Part shown: positions 7,669-16,042 of the stretch, piece by piece
Layout of the letters: each line of letters opens with the position of its first letter
Position numbering within the stretch: position 1 is the first letter of the stretch
NCBI GenBank assembly: GCA_966185765.1
Contig: CBIFVZ010000015.1
Span: 1 to 50,646 of the forward strand
Source: CBIFVZ01 sp966185765
GTDB taxonomy: Bacteria; Pseudomonadota; Gammaproteobacteria; Enterobacterales; Enterobacteriaceae
Direction: 5' to 3'
Length of the DNA: 50,646 nucleotides
Made by a program: the position numbers and the translations under genes
The notes under the pieces: generated by a model
The model's input: the letters and a program-made list of their open reading frames with translations, nothing else
What the model was told of the DNA's origin: nothing
The model's database searches: none

Positions 7669-8841
7669 ATGTTGGGAAGCGCACTGCGCCCTTCTGCCAC
7701 GCGCGTCATGCTGCTGGGTTCAGGAGAGCTGGGAAAAGAAGTCGCCATTGAGTGCCAACGCCTTGGGCTGGAAGTGATTGCCGTTGACCGCTACGCCGAT
7801 GCGCCTGCTATGCAGGTCGCACACCGTAGCCACGTCATTAACATGCTGGACGGCGCACAGCTTGCCGCGCTGATTGCTCAGGAAAAGCCGCACTTCGTGG
7901 TGCCGGAAATTGAAGCTATCGCCACCGATACACTGGTTGAACTGGAGCGCCAGGGTCAGTGTGTAGTGCCTTGTGCACGCGCCGCCCAACTTACAATGAA
8001 CCGTGAAGGCATTCGTCGCCTTGCCGCTGAGGAGTTGGGGTTGCCTACCTCAGGTTACCGTTTTGCCGACAGCGAGGCGGGTTTTCGCGAGGCGGTACGT
8101 GAAGTTGGCCTGCCATGTATTGTTAAACCGGTAATGAGCTCCTCTGGTAAAGGTCAGAGCATGATTCGCGATGAGAGCGAACTCGCCAATGCCTGGACTT
8201 ATGCGCAACAGGGCGGACGTGCCGGTGCCGGACGTGTGATTGTTGAATCAGTCGTGAATTTTGATTTTGAAATTACGCTACTTACTGTCAACGCCGTTGA
8301 TGGTCTGCACTTCTGTGACCCGATTGGTCACCGCCAGCAAGACGGCGACTATCGTGAATCCTGGCAACCACAACAGATGAGCCAGAAAGCACTTGCTAAC
8401 GCCCGGGACGTAGCCGGGAAGATTGTTAAAGCACTGGGTGGTTACGGGCTGTTTGGCGTGGAGCTGTTTGTTTGCGGCGATGAGGTCGTCTTCAGCGAAG
8501 TCTCGCCGCGCCCGCACGACACCGGCATGGTCACACTGATTTCGCAGGATTTATCAGAGTTTGCCCTGCACGTGCGCGCTTTCCTCGGCTTGCCGATAGG
8601 CGGCGTACGCCAGTATGGCCCGGCTGCATCGGCGGCCCTGCTACCCGCGCTTACCAGTCGCGACGTGCGTTTTATCAACCCAGAAGTTGCCTGTAACAAC
8701 GGCATGCAACTGCGACTGTTTGGCAAACCGGAAATTGACGGTACACGTCGCCTTGGCGTGGTACTGGCTACCGCTACGAGTGTGGAGAAGGCCGTTGAAC
8801 GCGCCAAAAGCGCGGTGGAACAGATACGCGTGGAAGGGTGA
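7669..8841 (+). CDS. purT: PurT, formate-dependent GAR transformylase
   Basis: PurT uses ATP and formate to formylate glycinamide ribonucleotide, the folate-independent alternative to PurN in purine synthesis. The 390-residue protein (E. coli 392) has the ATP-grasp layout. The N-terminal VMLLGSGELGKEVAIE is the pre-ATP Rossmann-like part, SSSGKGQSMI is the glycine-rich ATP loop, and GGYGLFGVELFV with VFSEVSPRPHD carries the metal-binding Glu residues. It is a single gene behind a PurR site. Its terminator, shared with convergent eda, has been interrupted by a mobile element. Confidence 0.97.
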   Translation: MLGSALRPSATRVMLLGSGELGKEVAIECQRLGLEVIAVDRYADAPAMQVAHRSHVINMLDGAQLAALIAQEKPHFVVPEIEAIATDTLVELERQGQCVVPCARAAQLTMNREGIRRLAAEELGLPTSGYRFADSEAGFREAVREVGLPCIVKPVMSSSGKGQSMIRDESELANAWTYAQQGGRAGAGRVIVESVVNFDFEITLLTVNAVDGLHFCDPIGHRQQDGDYRESWQPQQMSQKALANARDVAGKIVKALGGYGLFGVELFVCGDEVVFSEVSPRPHDTGMVTLISQDLSEFALHVRAFLGLPIGGVRQYGPAASAALLPALTSRDVRFINPEVACNNGMQLRLFGKPEIDGTRRLGVVLATATSVEKAVERAKSAVEQIRVEG

Positions 8842-8862
8842 TAACACCGGGATTAGCGCCAC

Positions 8863-9044
8863 AAAAAAGCCCTCCGAAGAGTAATGCCAGTCACTTAAGC
8901 ATTTAAATGAATATAAATTCATCATGATGCTTATAAGGAAAGCGAAGGAATCAGGGGTTCAGCCCTGTTTTACTTCATTGAAGGCTCGAATTATCGAACC
9001 TCATTTCCTTAAGTGACCAGCATTACTCCGAAGAGGGCTTTTTT
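8863..9044. terminator. purT/eda bidirectional terminator split by family A copy 1
   Basis: The left arm AAAAAAGCCCTC and right arm GAGGGCTTTTTT are now about 150 bases apart. The element's ends and the GAG/CTC edges of the duplication can pair between them, so the arms can still be brought together in RNA. The original hairpin would have served both purT and eda. Confidence 0.7.
8882..9025. mobile_element. family A terminator-inserted MITE-like element, copy 1
   Basis: This 144-bp non-coding element has imperfect terminal inverted repeats: TAATGCCAGTCACTTAAG at the left and TAATGCTGGTCACTTAAG as the complement of the right end. It is flanked by an exact 10-bp direct repeat, CTCCGAAGAG (8872-8881 and 9026-9035). 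Removing the element and one repeat restores a canonical terminator, GCCCTC-CGAA-GAGGGC plus T run, between convergent purT and eda. The ends resemble IS4 ends from memory. It carries no open frame, only internal hairpins such as ATGAATATAAATTCAT. A close relative lies at 16060-16202. Confidence 0.85.
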
Positions 9045-9055
9045 ACAGACAGAAA

Positions 9056-9694
9056 TTACTTCGCGCCTTCAACTGCTTCACGCGCCAGACGAGTGATACG
9101 CTCATAGTCGCCGGCTTCCAGCGCATCCTGCGGTACCAGCCAGGAGCCGCCGATACACAGCACGCTATTCAGCGCCAGATAATCGCGGTAGTTGGCAGGC
9201 GTAATACCACCGGTCGGGCAGAAACGCACCTGCGAGAACGGACCGGCAATTGCCTGCAGCGCCTTCACGCCTCCGTTGGCTTCTGCCGGGAAGAATTTAA
9301 ACTCGCGCAGGCCGTATTCCATACCCAGCATCAGCTCGGAAACAGAGCAAATCCCCGGAATAAGCGGGATGCTACCCGCTGTCGCGGCTTTCAGCAGCGG
9401 CTCAGTCAGACCCGGGCTGATGGCAAACTGTGCGCCCGCTGCGGTCACGTCAGCGAGCTGCTGCGCGTTGATGACAGTACCCGCACCGACAATAGCTTCC
9501 GGCACTTCTTTTGCAATAAGACGGATAGCGTCCAGCGCGCACTCGGTACGCAGCGTCACTTCCAGCACGCGAACACCGCCTGCGACCAGCGCTTTTGCCA
9601 TCGGCACAGCGTGCTCAAGCTTTTTAACCACGATAACCGGTACGACCGGGCCGCTTTTCAGGATGTTTTCCGCGCTTGTTTTCCAGTTGTTCAT
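9056..9694 (-). CDS. eda: Eda, KDPG/KHG aldolase
   Basis: Eda splits 2-keto-3-deoxy-6-phosphogluconate into pyruvate and glyceraldehyde-3-phosphate, the last step of the Entner-Doudoroff pathway. The 212-residue class I aldolase has the Glu-Arg pair in LEVTLRTE, the Schiff-base Lys in LREFKFFPAE, and the phosphate-binding GGITP and CIGGSWL loops. It follows edd by 50 bp in the same direction, forming the edd-eda operon. An inner promoter inside edd is known in E. coli. I did not identify one here. Confidence 0.97.
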   Translation of the reverse strand: MNNWKTSAENILKSGPVVPVIVVKKLEHAVPMAKALVAGGVRVLEVTLRTECALDAIRLIAKEVPEAIVGAGTVINAQQLADVTAAGAQFAISPGLTEPLLKAATAGSIPLIPGICSVSELMLGMEYGLREFKFFPAEANGGVKALQAIAGPFSQVRFCPTGGITPANYRDYLALNSVLCIGGSWLVPQDALEAGDYERITRLAREAVEGAK

Positions 9695-9744
9695 CAGAGA
9701 CTCTCTCTCGTGAAGGTTAAACCGTCATTCCGCCTGAGGCGGGC

Positions 9745-11556
9745 TTAAAATTCGATGCAGGTTGCGCCCTGCTCTGCGCCGGACAGTTTTTCGCGCAGCG
9801 CGCCAAACATTTCACGTCCGGTACCAATACGCTCGGCACTCAGGTCTGGATGGAACGCCTGGCGCTGCGCCAGCTCAGCCTCATCCACCAGCAGCGTCAG
9901 TTCACCGGTCTGCCCGTTAACGCGAATCATGTCACCTTCCTGCACTTTTGCCAGCAAACCATCGTCATAGGCTTCTGGTGTGACATGGATAGCGGAAGGC
10001 ACTTTACCGGAAGCGCCGGACAGACGGCCATCGGTCACCAGTGCAATGTTAAAACCACGGTCCAATAATACACCCAGCGGTGGCATCAATTTATGCAATT
10101 CCGGCATGCCGTTGGCTTTCGGCCCCTGATGACGCACCACAACCACACAGTCTTTATCCAGCTTGCCCGCTTCAAACGCTGGTAATACGTCGTGCTGGCT
10201 TTCAAAAATCACCGCTGGCGCTTCAATCACCTGTTTCTCATGCGGTACGGCAGAGGTTTTCATTACCGCACGGCCGAGGTTACCGCTGAGTACTTTGGTT
10301 CCGCCGTGATGAGAGAAAGGGTTGTCGATAGTGGCAATAACGTCAGTATCCAGCGATGCGGCTGCGCCATCGCGCCAGTCGAGCTTACCTTCGTTGAGCC
10401 ACGGCTCAAGGGTGTAACGATTAAGACCAAAGCCCGCCACCGTGTTCACGTCTTCGTGCAGCAGACCGCCCTTGAGTAGCTCGCGCATCAGCACCGGTAC
10501 ACCACCGGCTGCCTGGAAATGGTTGATATCTGCCGGGCCATTTGGATACAGACGTGCCATCAACGGCACGGCGTCAGACAAGTCAGAGAAATCATCCCAG
10601 TTGATAATGATGCCGGCTGCACGCGCCATCGCCACCAGGTGCATGGTGTGGTTAGTTGAACCGCCGGTTGCCAGCAGTGCAACAATGCCGTTCACCACGA
10701 CTTTTTCATCAATCATCTTACCAAGCGGCATCCACTCATTGCCGTTACCGGTCAGGCGAGTCACCTGGCGGGCTGCGGCAGCAGTCAGTTCAGCACGCAA
10801 CGGCGCATCCGGGTGTACGAACGAAGAACCCGGCAGCTGCATCCCCATAAACTCAACCACCATCTGGTTGGTATTCGCCGTACCGTAAAAGGTGCAGGTG
10901 CCCGGCGCATGGTAGGAGGCGGCTTCAGACTCCAGCAGCGCATTCCTGTCAACTTTACCTTCGGCAAAGAGCTGGCGAATACGCACTTTCTCTTTGTTAG
11001 GCAAACCACTTGCCATCGGACCAGACGGCACAAAGACGGCCGGCAGATGACCAAACGACAGCGCAGCCATCGCAAGCCCCGGAACGATTTTATCGCATAC
11101 GCCGAGGTACAGCGCGCCATCGAACATATTATGAGACAGGCCTACTGCCGCCGACATGGCAATCACTTCACGACTCAGCAGCGACAACTCCATCCCATCC
11201 TGGCCCTGGGTCACGCCATCGCACATTGCAGGTACTGCGCCCGCGACCTGACCGACCGCCCCTGCACTGTGCAGCGCCTGACGAATCTGGTCCGGGTAGG
11301 TTTCATACGGCTGGTGCGCAGAAAGCATGTCGTTATAGGAGGTAATGATCGCAATGTTGTTACGCAACATGCTTTTCAGCGCCGCCTTATCTTCAGGCTG
11401 ACAAGCCGCAAAACCGTGCGCCAGGTTGCCGCAGGCAAGTTCTGAGCGATGCACGGTTTTAGACTTCGCCGCCTCAATGCGTGCCAGGTAAGCTTCGCGG
11501 GTCGGACGAGAGCGTTCAATAATGCGTTTTGTTACGCGTAACAAATTCAGGTTCAT
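9745..11556 (-). CDS. edd: Edd, 6-phosphogluconate dehydratase
   Basis: This is the first committed enzyme of the Entner-Doudoroff pathway, converting 6-phosphogluconate to KDPG. The 603-residue protein has the same length as in E. coli and belongs to the IlvD/Edd family of 4Fe-4S dehydratases. The cluster Cys residues are expected in AMCDGVTQG, LGVCDKIVPG and the HAPGTCTFYGTAN signature, all present. Further family motifs are GGSTNHTMHL and TDGRLSGASGKVPSAIHVTPEA. AAGGAG lies eight bases before the ATG. It is likely induced by gluconate through the GntR-type site upstream. Confidence 0.97.
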   Translation of the reverse strand: MNLNLLRVTKRIIERSRPTREAYLARIEAAKSKTVHRSELACGNLAHGFAACQPEDKAALKSMLRNNIAIITSYNDMLSAHQPYETYPDQIRQALHSAGAVGQVAGAVPAMCDGVTQGQDGMELSLLSREVIAMSAAVGLSHNMFDGALYLGVCDKIVPGLAMAALSFGHLPAVFVPSGPMASGLPNKEKVRIRQLFAEGKVDRNALLESEAASYHAPGTCTFYGTANTNQMVVEFMGMQLPGSSFVHPDAPLRAELTAAAARQVTRLTGNGNEWMPLGKMIDEKVVVNGIVALLATGGSTNHTMHLVAMARAAGIIINWDDFSDLSDAVPLMARLYPNGPADINHFQAAGGVPVLMRELLKGGLLHEDVNTVAGFGLNRYTLEPWLNEGKLDWRDGAAASLDTDVIATIDNPFSHHGGTKVLSGNLGRAVMKTSAVPHEKQVIEAPAVIFESQHDVLPAFEAGKLDKDCVVVVRHQGPKANGMPELHKLMPPLGVLLDRGFNIALVTDGRLSGASGKVPSAIHVTPEAYDDGLLAKVQEGDMIRVNGQTGELTLLVDEAELAQRQAFHPDLSAERIGTGREMFGALREKLSGAEQGATCIEF

Positions 11557-11680
11557 AGAGACTCCTTATAATCTTGATTGCCATAAGCGGCACGTGTTGC
11601 TTCAGATCGCGGCGCAAAATCGCGTCAAACGCAGAAAGCACACTGCCCCTGGGCAAAATCGCTTCAGCTAGTTTAAATAA

Positions 11681-11714
11681 AAAAGCCCCGCGGGTGAACC
11701 TCGCGGGGCTTTAT
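11681..11714 (-). terminator. terminator between zwf and edd
   Basis: GCCCCGCG (11685-11692) pairs with CGCGGGGC (11702-11709). On the minus strand it is followed by TTTTTTATTT. It lies about 80 bases past the zwf stop and is most simply the zwf terminator. It also lies inside the leader of any edd transcript starting at the GntR-type site. Confidence 0.85.
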
Positions 11715-11748
11715 TGACAAAAAAATTATGCCACTTCTGAGTTAGATC

Positions 11749-11764
11749 ATGTTACCGGTAAAAT
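11749..11764. promoter_or_regulatory. GntR-type operator for edd-eda
   Basis: ATGTTACCGGTAAAAT agrees with the gluconate-repressor operator (ATGTTACC plus inverted GGTAACAT) at 15 of 16 positions. On the minus strand a -10-like CATAAT lies at 11725-11730, so the operator would overlap the -35 region of an edd promoter. It is about 190 bp upstream of the edd start. The GntR assignment follows the known E. coli control of edd. Confidence 0.6.
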
Positions 11765-11790
11765 AAACGCCGGTTGGCATCGATTATTTC

Positions 11791-13266
11791 TTATTCAAAC
11801 TCGTTCCAGGAACGTCCGTCGCGCGTGATCATCGCTACCGAGGCAACCGGTCCCCAGGTTCCGGCCTGATAGGGTTTTGGCGCATCGTTGTCTGCCGCCC
11901 AGGCTTCGGTGATTGAATCCACCCATTTCCATGCTTCTTCAACTTCATCGCGGCGCACAAACAACGCCTGAATGCCGCGCATGGTTTCCAGTAACAGGCG
12001 CTCGTAAGCGTCAGCCAGGTGCGCCTGATTGAAGGTTTCGGAATAGCTCAGGTCCAGCTTGGTGGTTTGCAGGTTATGTTTGTGATCGAGCCCAGGCACT
12101 TTATTAAGGATCTGGATATCGACCCCTTCGTCCGGCTGCAGGCGGATGGTCAGCTTGTTCTGTGGCAACTCCTGCCAGGACTCTTTAAACAGGTTGAGCG
12201 CCGGGCTTTTGAAGTAAACGACGACTTCAGAGCATTTAGTGGGCAGGCGCTTGCCGGTTCGCAGATAAAACGGCACGCCAGACCAGCGCCAGTTGTCGAT
12301 GTCCACACGGATAGCCACAAAAGTTTCCGTACAGCTGCTCTTGTTCGCGCCCTCTTCTTCCAGGTAACCCGGCACTTTTTTCCCCTGAGCAAAGCCCGAG
12401 GTGTACTGGCCGCGCACGGTTTTCTCACGCACGTTAGAGCGGTCAATGCGGCGCAATGCCTGCAGCACTTTCACTTTCTCATCGCGGATATGATCGGCGG
12501 TCAGATCTGGCGGCGGCGCCATCGCAATCATGCACAGGATTTGCAGCAGGTGGTTTTGCACCATATCGCGCATCTGCCCGGCCTGGTCAAAATAGCCCCA
12601 GCGCCCTTCAATACCAACCTCTTCAGCCACTGTGATTTCCACGTGGTCGATAGTGCGGTTATCCCAGTTGTTCACAAAGAGCGAGTTAGCAAAACGCAGC
12701 GCCAACAGATTAAGCACCGTCTCTTTGCCCAGATAGTGGTCAATACGGTAAACCTGGCACTCTTCAAAAAACTCACCGACCTGGTTGTTGATTTCCTGTG
12801 ACGTCTCAAGCGAAGTACCAAGCGGTTTTTCCATCACCACGCGTGCAGGCCTGGCGTTAAGTTTTGCCGCACCCAACCCTTTGCAGATGGCGCCAAAGGT
12901 GCTCGGTGGCATAGCAAAATAGTTGATGGTGGTGCGATTTTTCTGATCAAGCTTTTTGCCAAGCTTGCTAAAGCCTGCTGTGTCGTTAACATCAAGGTTG
13001 CAGAAATCAAGACGCGCACTGAGCTTGTCCCACAGCGCTTCATCAATTTTCTCTTTCATGAAGGTTTCCAGCGCTTCACGAATCACTTTGGTGTACGCGG
13101 CCTTGTCCCAGTCTGCACGCCCGACGCCAAGAATACGCGTATCCGGGTGAATCTGGCCTGCCTTTTCCAGCTGATACAGGGAAGGCAGCAATTTGCGGCG
13201 CGCAAGATCGCCTTTCGCACCGAAAATCACCAGGTCGCACGCCTGAGCTGTTTGCGTTACCGCCAT
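11791..13266 (-). CDS. zwf: Zwf, glucose-6-phosphate 1-dehydrogenase
   Basis: Zwf oxidises glucose-6-phosphate to 6-phosphogluconolactone with NADP+ and feeds both the pentose phosphate and Entner-Doudoroff routes. The 491-residue protein equals E. coli Zwf in length. The N-terminal dinucleotide loop is VIFGAKGDLARRKLLP and the active-site signature is RIDHYLGKE. The start is the ATG at 13266 (MAVTQTAQ), preceded by GAGGAGAATAAC. A HexR operator lies about 50 bp upstream. The downstream gene is edd, separated by a terminator. Confidence 0.98.
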   Translation of the reverse strand: MAVTQTAQACDLVIFGAKGDLARRKLLPSLYQLEKAGQIHPDTRILGVGRADWDKAAYTKVIREALETFMKEKIDEALWDKLSARLDFCNLDVNDTAGFSKLGKKLDQKNRTTINYFAMPPSTFGAICKGLGAAKLNARPARVVMEKPLGTSLETSQEINNQVGEFFEECQVYRIDHYLGKETVLNLLALRFANSLFVNNWDNRTIDHVEITVAEEVGIEGRWGYFDQAGQMRDMVQNHLLQILCMIAMAPPPDLTADHIRDEKVKVLQALRRIDRSNVREKTVRGQYTSGFAQGKKVPGYLEEEGANKSSCTETFVAIRVDIDNWRWSGVPFYLRTGKRLPTKCSEVVVYFKSPALNLFKESWQELPQNKLTIRLQPDEGVDIQILNKVPGLDHKHNLQTTKLDLSYSETFNQAHLADAYERLLLETMRGIQALFVRRDEVEEAWKWVDSITEAWAADNDAPKPYQAGTWGPVASVAMITRDGRSWNEFE

Positions 13267-13316
13267 GTTATTCTCCTCATTATCGGCTGGCCCGGCGCTG
13301 TGCATCCGGACCCACT

Positions 13317-13331
13317 TGTAATTTTATTACA
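13317..13331. promoter_or_regulatory. HexR operator of zwf
   Basis: TGTAATTTTATTACA is a 15-bp palindrome with the TGTAAT/ATTACA arms reported for HexR (RpiR-family) sites. It lies 50 bp upstream of the zwf start, and the hexR gene is the divergent neighbour. KDPG is the known effector in Gammaproteobacteria, so the Entner-Doudoroff intermediate would relieve repression. Confidence 0.82.
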
Positions 13332-13597
13332 ATGCACTGTACTTCATTTTACATAAGGCGCGAACACAGGTTGTGCCTTTCGCTGCATAAACGCACAGCT
13401 TTCCCCCTTGCCGCCGGTTATGTGCACTACAGTGATACAGCAGGAAATCAGAGCACGATCATGTAATGAAAAAAAACTACAACATCATCAGCCTGTTGTT
13501 AGCGCACCGCCTTCGTCGAAGAGTATATTCTGACAATCGCTGGCACGCGATTTTCGCCTGGCCTGGACGTTAATTTTTGCTGAGAACCCTGTCGATG
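13332..13597. other. zwf-hexR divergent intergenic region
   Basis: This stretch holds the zwf promoter side and the hexR promoter and leader. The A-rich TGTAATG...CTACA (13462-13481) recalls a HexR half-site pair but the spacing is wrong. I see no small open frame or RNA gene. Confidence 0.5.
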
Positions 13598-14467
13598 ATG
13601 AATATGCTCGAAAACATCCAGTCACAGCTGGAACGACTGAGTAAATCAGAGCGGAAAGTGGCTGATACCATACTCAGTGCACCGCAGGAAGCCATCCATA
13701 AAAGCATCGCAACTCTTGCCGCTGAAGCAGGCGTAAGCGAACCCACCGTTAACCGTTTTTGCCGTCGCCTGGACACCCGTGGTTTTCCCGACTTCAAACT
13801 GTTGCTGGCACAGAGCCTGGCTACCGGCACGCCGTGGGTTAACCGCAATGTCGATGAAAACGACGATGTTAAAGCCTACAGTGACAAAATTTTTGAATCC
13901 GCTATGGCGAGCCTGGACCAGGTACGCAACGGGCTGGACATCAGTGCCGTTAACCGTGCAGTAGACTGGCTGAGTCAGGCTAAAAAAATCGCCTTTTTTG
14001 GGCTGGGTTCTTCCTCTACTGTTGCCCACGACGCAATGAATAAATTTCTGCGTTTTAATGTGCCGGTGTTCTGGTCAGACGATATTGTGTTACAACGCAT
14101 GAGTTGTATGAACAGTGGCGAAGGCGACGTGGTTGTGCTGTTCTCCCACACCGGGCGCACCCGCCATATTGTGGAGCTGGCACGCCTGGCTCATGAAAAC
14201 GAGGCGATGGTTATCGCCGTCACGACCGCCAACACACCGCTTGCTCATGAAGCCGGGCTGGCGTTGTTACTGGATGTGCCGGAAGATACTGATGTGTATA
14301 TCCCTATGGTCTCGCGCCTGGCCCAGTTGACGCTGCTTGACGTGCTTGCCACGGGTTTTACGCTGCGCCGAGGCGCGAAATTCAGAGATAACTTGAAGCG
14401 AGTCAAAGAAGCGTTACGGGAATCGCGGTTTGATAGAGGAACCATTGTTCCCGGTAAAACACCGTGA
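13598..14467 (+). CDS. hexR: HexR, RpiR-family regulator of central carbon metabolism
   Basis: HexR is the transcriptional regulator of zwf, edd-eda and other glycolytic genes. The N-terminal HTH_6 domain occupies about residues 1-77, with the recognition part LAAEAGVSEPTVNRFCRRLDTRGFPDFK. A SIS sugar-phosphate domain follows (KKIAFFGLGSSSTVAHDA, then VVVLFSHTGRTRHIVELA). The 289 residues equal E. coli HexR when started at 13598 (MNMLEN). A nearby ATG at 13595 and a TTG at 13577 are in frame and less likely. It is divergent from zwf and followed by pykA after 118 bp. Confidence 0.96.
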   Translation: MNMLENIQSQLERLSKSERKVADTILSAPQEAIHKSIATLAAEAGVSEPTVNRFCRRLDTRGFPDFKLLLAQSLATGTPWVNRNVDENDDVKAYSDKIFESAMASLDQVRNGLDISAVNRAVDWLSQAKKIAFFGLGSSSTVAHDAMNKFLRFNVPVFWSDDIVLQRMSCMNSGEGDVVVLFSHTGRTRHIVELARLAHENEAMVIAVTTANTPLAHEAGLALLLDVPEDTDVYIPMVSRLAQLTLLDVLATGFTLRRGAKFRDNLKRVKEALRESRFDRGTIVPGKTP

Positions 14468-14585
14468 ATGCTATCACAACGTTGTCACTTACCAGGTCAT
14501 TCAGGTAACGTGTCAGGCCAGTCCTGCCTTACCGAATTTTTCAGTTCACGCACTACCGATGTTGTTTCAGTCAACGGAGTATTAA

Positions 14586-16028
14586 ATGTCCAGACGGCTA
14601 CGCAGAACCAAAATTGTCACCACCTTAGGTCCAGCTACCGATCGCGATAACAACCTTGAGAAGGTTATCGCCGCCGGTGCTAACGTTGTACGCATGAATT
14701 TCTCCCACGGAACAGCAGAAGACCATCTGCTGCGCGCTAACAAAGTGCGCGAGATTGCGGCAAAACTCGGCCGCCATGTTGCTATTCTCGGCGACCTTCA
14801 GGGTCCCAAAATTCGTGTATCGACCTTCAAAGAGGGCAAAGTGTTCCTCAATATTGGCGACAAGTTCCTGCTTGATGCCAACCTGGGCAAAGGCGAAGGC
14901 GACAAAGAGAAAGTGGGCATCGACTATAAAGGCCTGCCTGCTGATGTGGTACCGGGCGACATTTTGCTGCTCGATGATGGCCGCGTACAGTTAAAAGTGC
15001 TGGAAGTTCAGGGCATGAAAGTGTTCACCGAAGTGACCGTCGGTGGCCCCCTGTCCAACAATAAAGGCATTAATAAGCTCGGCGGCGGTCTGTCTGCCGA
15101 AGCGCTGACCGAGAAAGACAAAGCCGATATTCTCACTGCTGCGAAAATTGGTGTGGATTACCTGGCCGTTTCCTTCCCGCGCTGTGGGGAGGATCTCAAC
15201 TATGCTCGTCGCCTCGCACGTGATGCAGGCTGCGACGCGCACATCGTTTCCAAAGTGGAGCGCGCCGAAGCCGTATGCAGCGATGAAGCGATGGACGACA
15301 TTATTCTTGCCTCCGACGTGGTGATGGTTGCCCGCGGCGATCTGGGCGTTGAAATCGGCGATCCGGAGCTGGTCGGCATCCAGAAAACCCTCATTCGTCG
15401 TGCGCGTAAGCTGAATCGTGCCGTCATCACCGCCACACAGATGATGGAGTCGATGATAACCAACCCGATGCCGACCCGCGCAGAGGTGATGGACGTTGCC
15501 AACGCCGTGCTGGATGGCACAGACGCCGTTATGCTGTCTGCTGAAACCGCTGCAGGCCAGTACCCGGCAGAAACCGTTGCCGCGATGGCACGTGTATGCG
15601 TGGGTGCTGAAAAAATCCCGAGTATCAACGTCTCCAAACATCGTCTGGATGTCCAGTTCGACAACGTGGAAGAAGCGCTGGCGATGTCAGCCATGTATGC
15701 CGCCAACCATACCCGCGGCGTGACGGCGATTATCACCATGACTGAATCGGGCCGTACGGCGCTGATGACCTCGCGCATCAGCTCCGGACTGCCGATTTTT
15801 GCGCTATCGCGCCATGAGCGTACACTTAACCTGACGGCACTGTACCGTGGCGTCACCCCTGTCCACTTTGACAGCCAGAAAGAAGGCGTGGCAGCCGCAC
15901 AGGATGCCGCTAATTTGCTGCGCGATAAAGGCTACCTGATGTCAGGCGACCTGGTCATTGTGACCCAGGGCGACGTGATGGGGACAATTGGTTCCACCAA
16001 CACCACCCGTATCCTGACGGTTGACTAA
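14586..16028 (+). CDS. pykA: PykA, pyruvate kinase II
   Basis: Pyruvate kinase transfers phosphate from phosphoenolpyruvate to ADP. The 480-residue protein has E. coli PykA length and begins MSRRLRRTKIVTTLGPATD. The substrate Arg and MNFSHG region, the catalytic Lys in HIVSKVERAEA, and the metal-binding MVARGDLGVEIG are all intact. The domain order is A1-B-A2-C. PykA is the AMP-activated, not the FBP-activated, isozyme. It converges on lpxM, and the shared terminator carries a mobile element. Confidence 0.98.
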   Translation: MSRRLRRTKIVTTLGPATDRDNNLEKVIAAGANVVRMNFSHGTAEDHLLRANKVREIAAKLGRHVAILGDLQGPKIRVSTFKEGKVFLNIGDKFLLDANLGKGEGDKEKVGIDYKGLPADVVPGDILLLDDGRVQLKVLEVQGMKVFTEVTVGGPLSNNKGINKLGGGLSAEALTEKDKADILTAAKIGVDYLAVSFPRCGEDLNYARRLARDAGCDAHIVSKVERAEAVCSDEAMDDIILASDVVMVARGDLGVEIGDPELVGIQKTLIRRARKLNRAVITATQMMESMITNPMPTRAEVMDVANAVLDGTDAVMLSAETAAGQYPAETVAAMARVCVGAEKIPSINVSKHRLDVQFDNVEEALAMSAMYAANHTRGVTAIITMTESGRTALMTSRISSGLPIFALSRHERTLNLTALYRGVTPVHFDSQKEGVAAAQDAANLLRDKGYLMSGDLVIVTQGDVMGTIGSTNTTRILTVD

Positions 16029-16042
16029 GCCACCGCAGACTG

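Noticed and set aside
10813..11445. 210-codon open frame on the plus strand opposite edd
   Set aside because: Shadow of edd. There are no start signals and no recognisable domain.
12019..12801. 260-codon open frame on the plus strand opposite zwf
   Set aside because: It lies wholly antisense to a complete, conserved gene, has no ribosome site, and its composition (His/Arg-rich) is typical of a shadow of GC-rich third positions.
13462..13481. possible second HexR site in front of hexR (TGTA...TACA)
   Set aside because: The arms are 20 bp apart edge to edge instead of 15 and the centre is only an A run, so it does not fit the HexR palindrome.
14991..15856. long minus-strand frames opposite pykA
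   Set aside because: Antisense shadows of a highly conserved enzyme gene.
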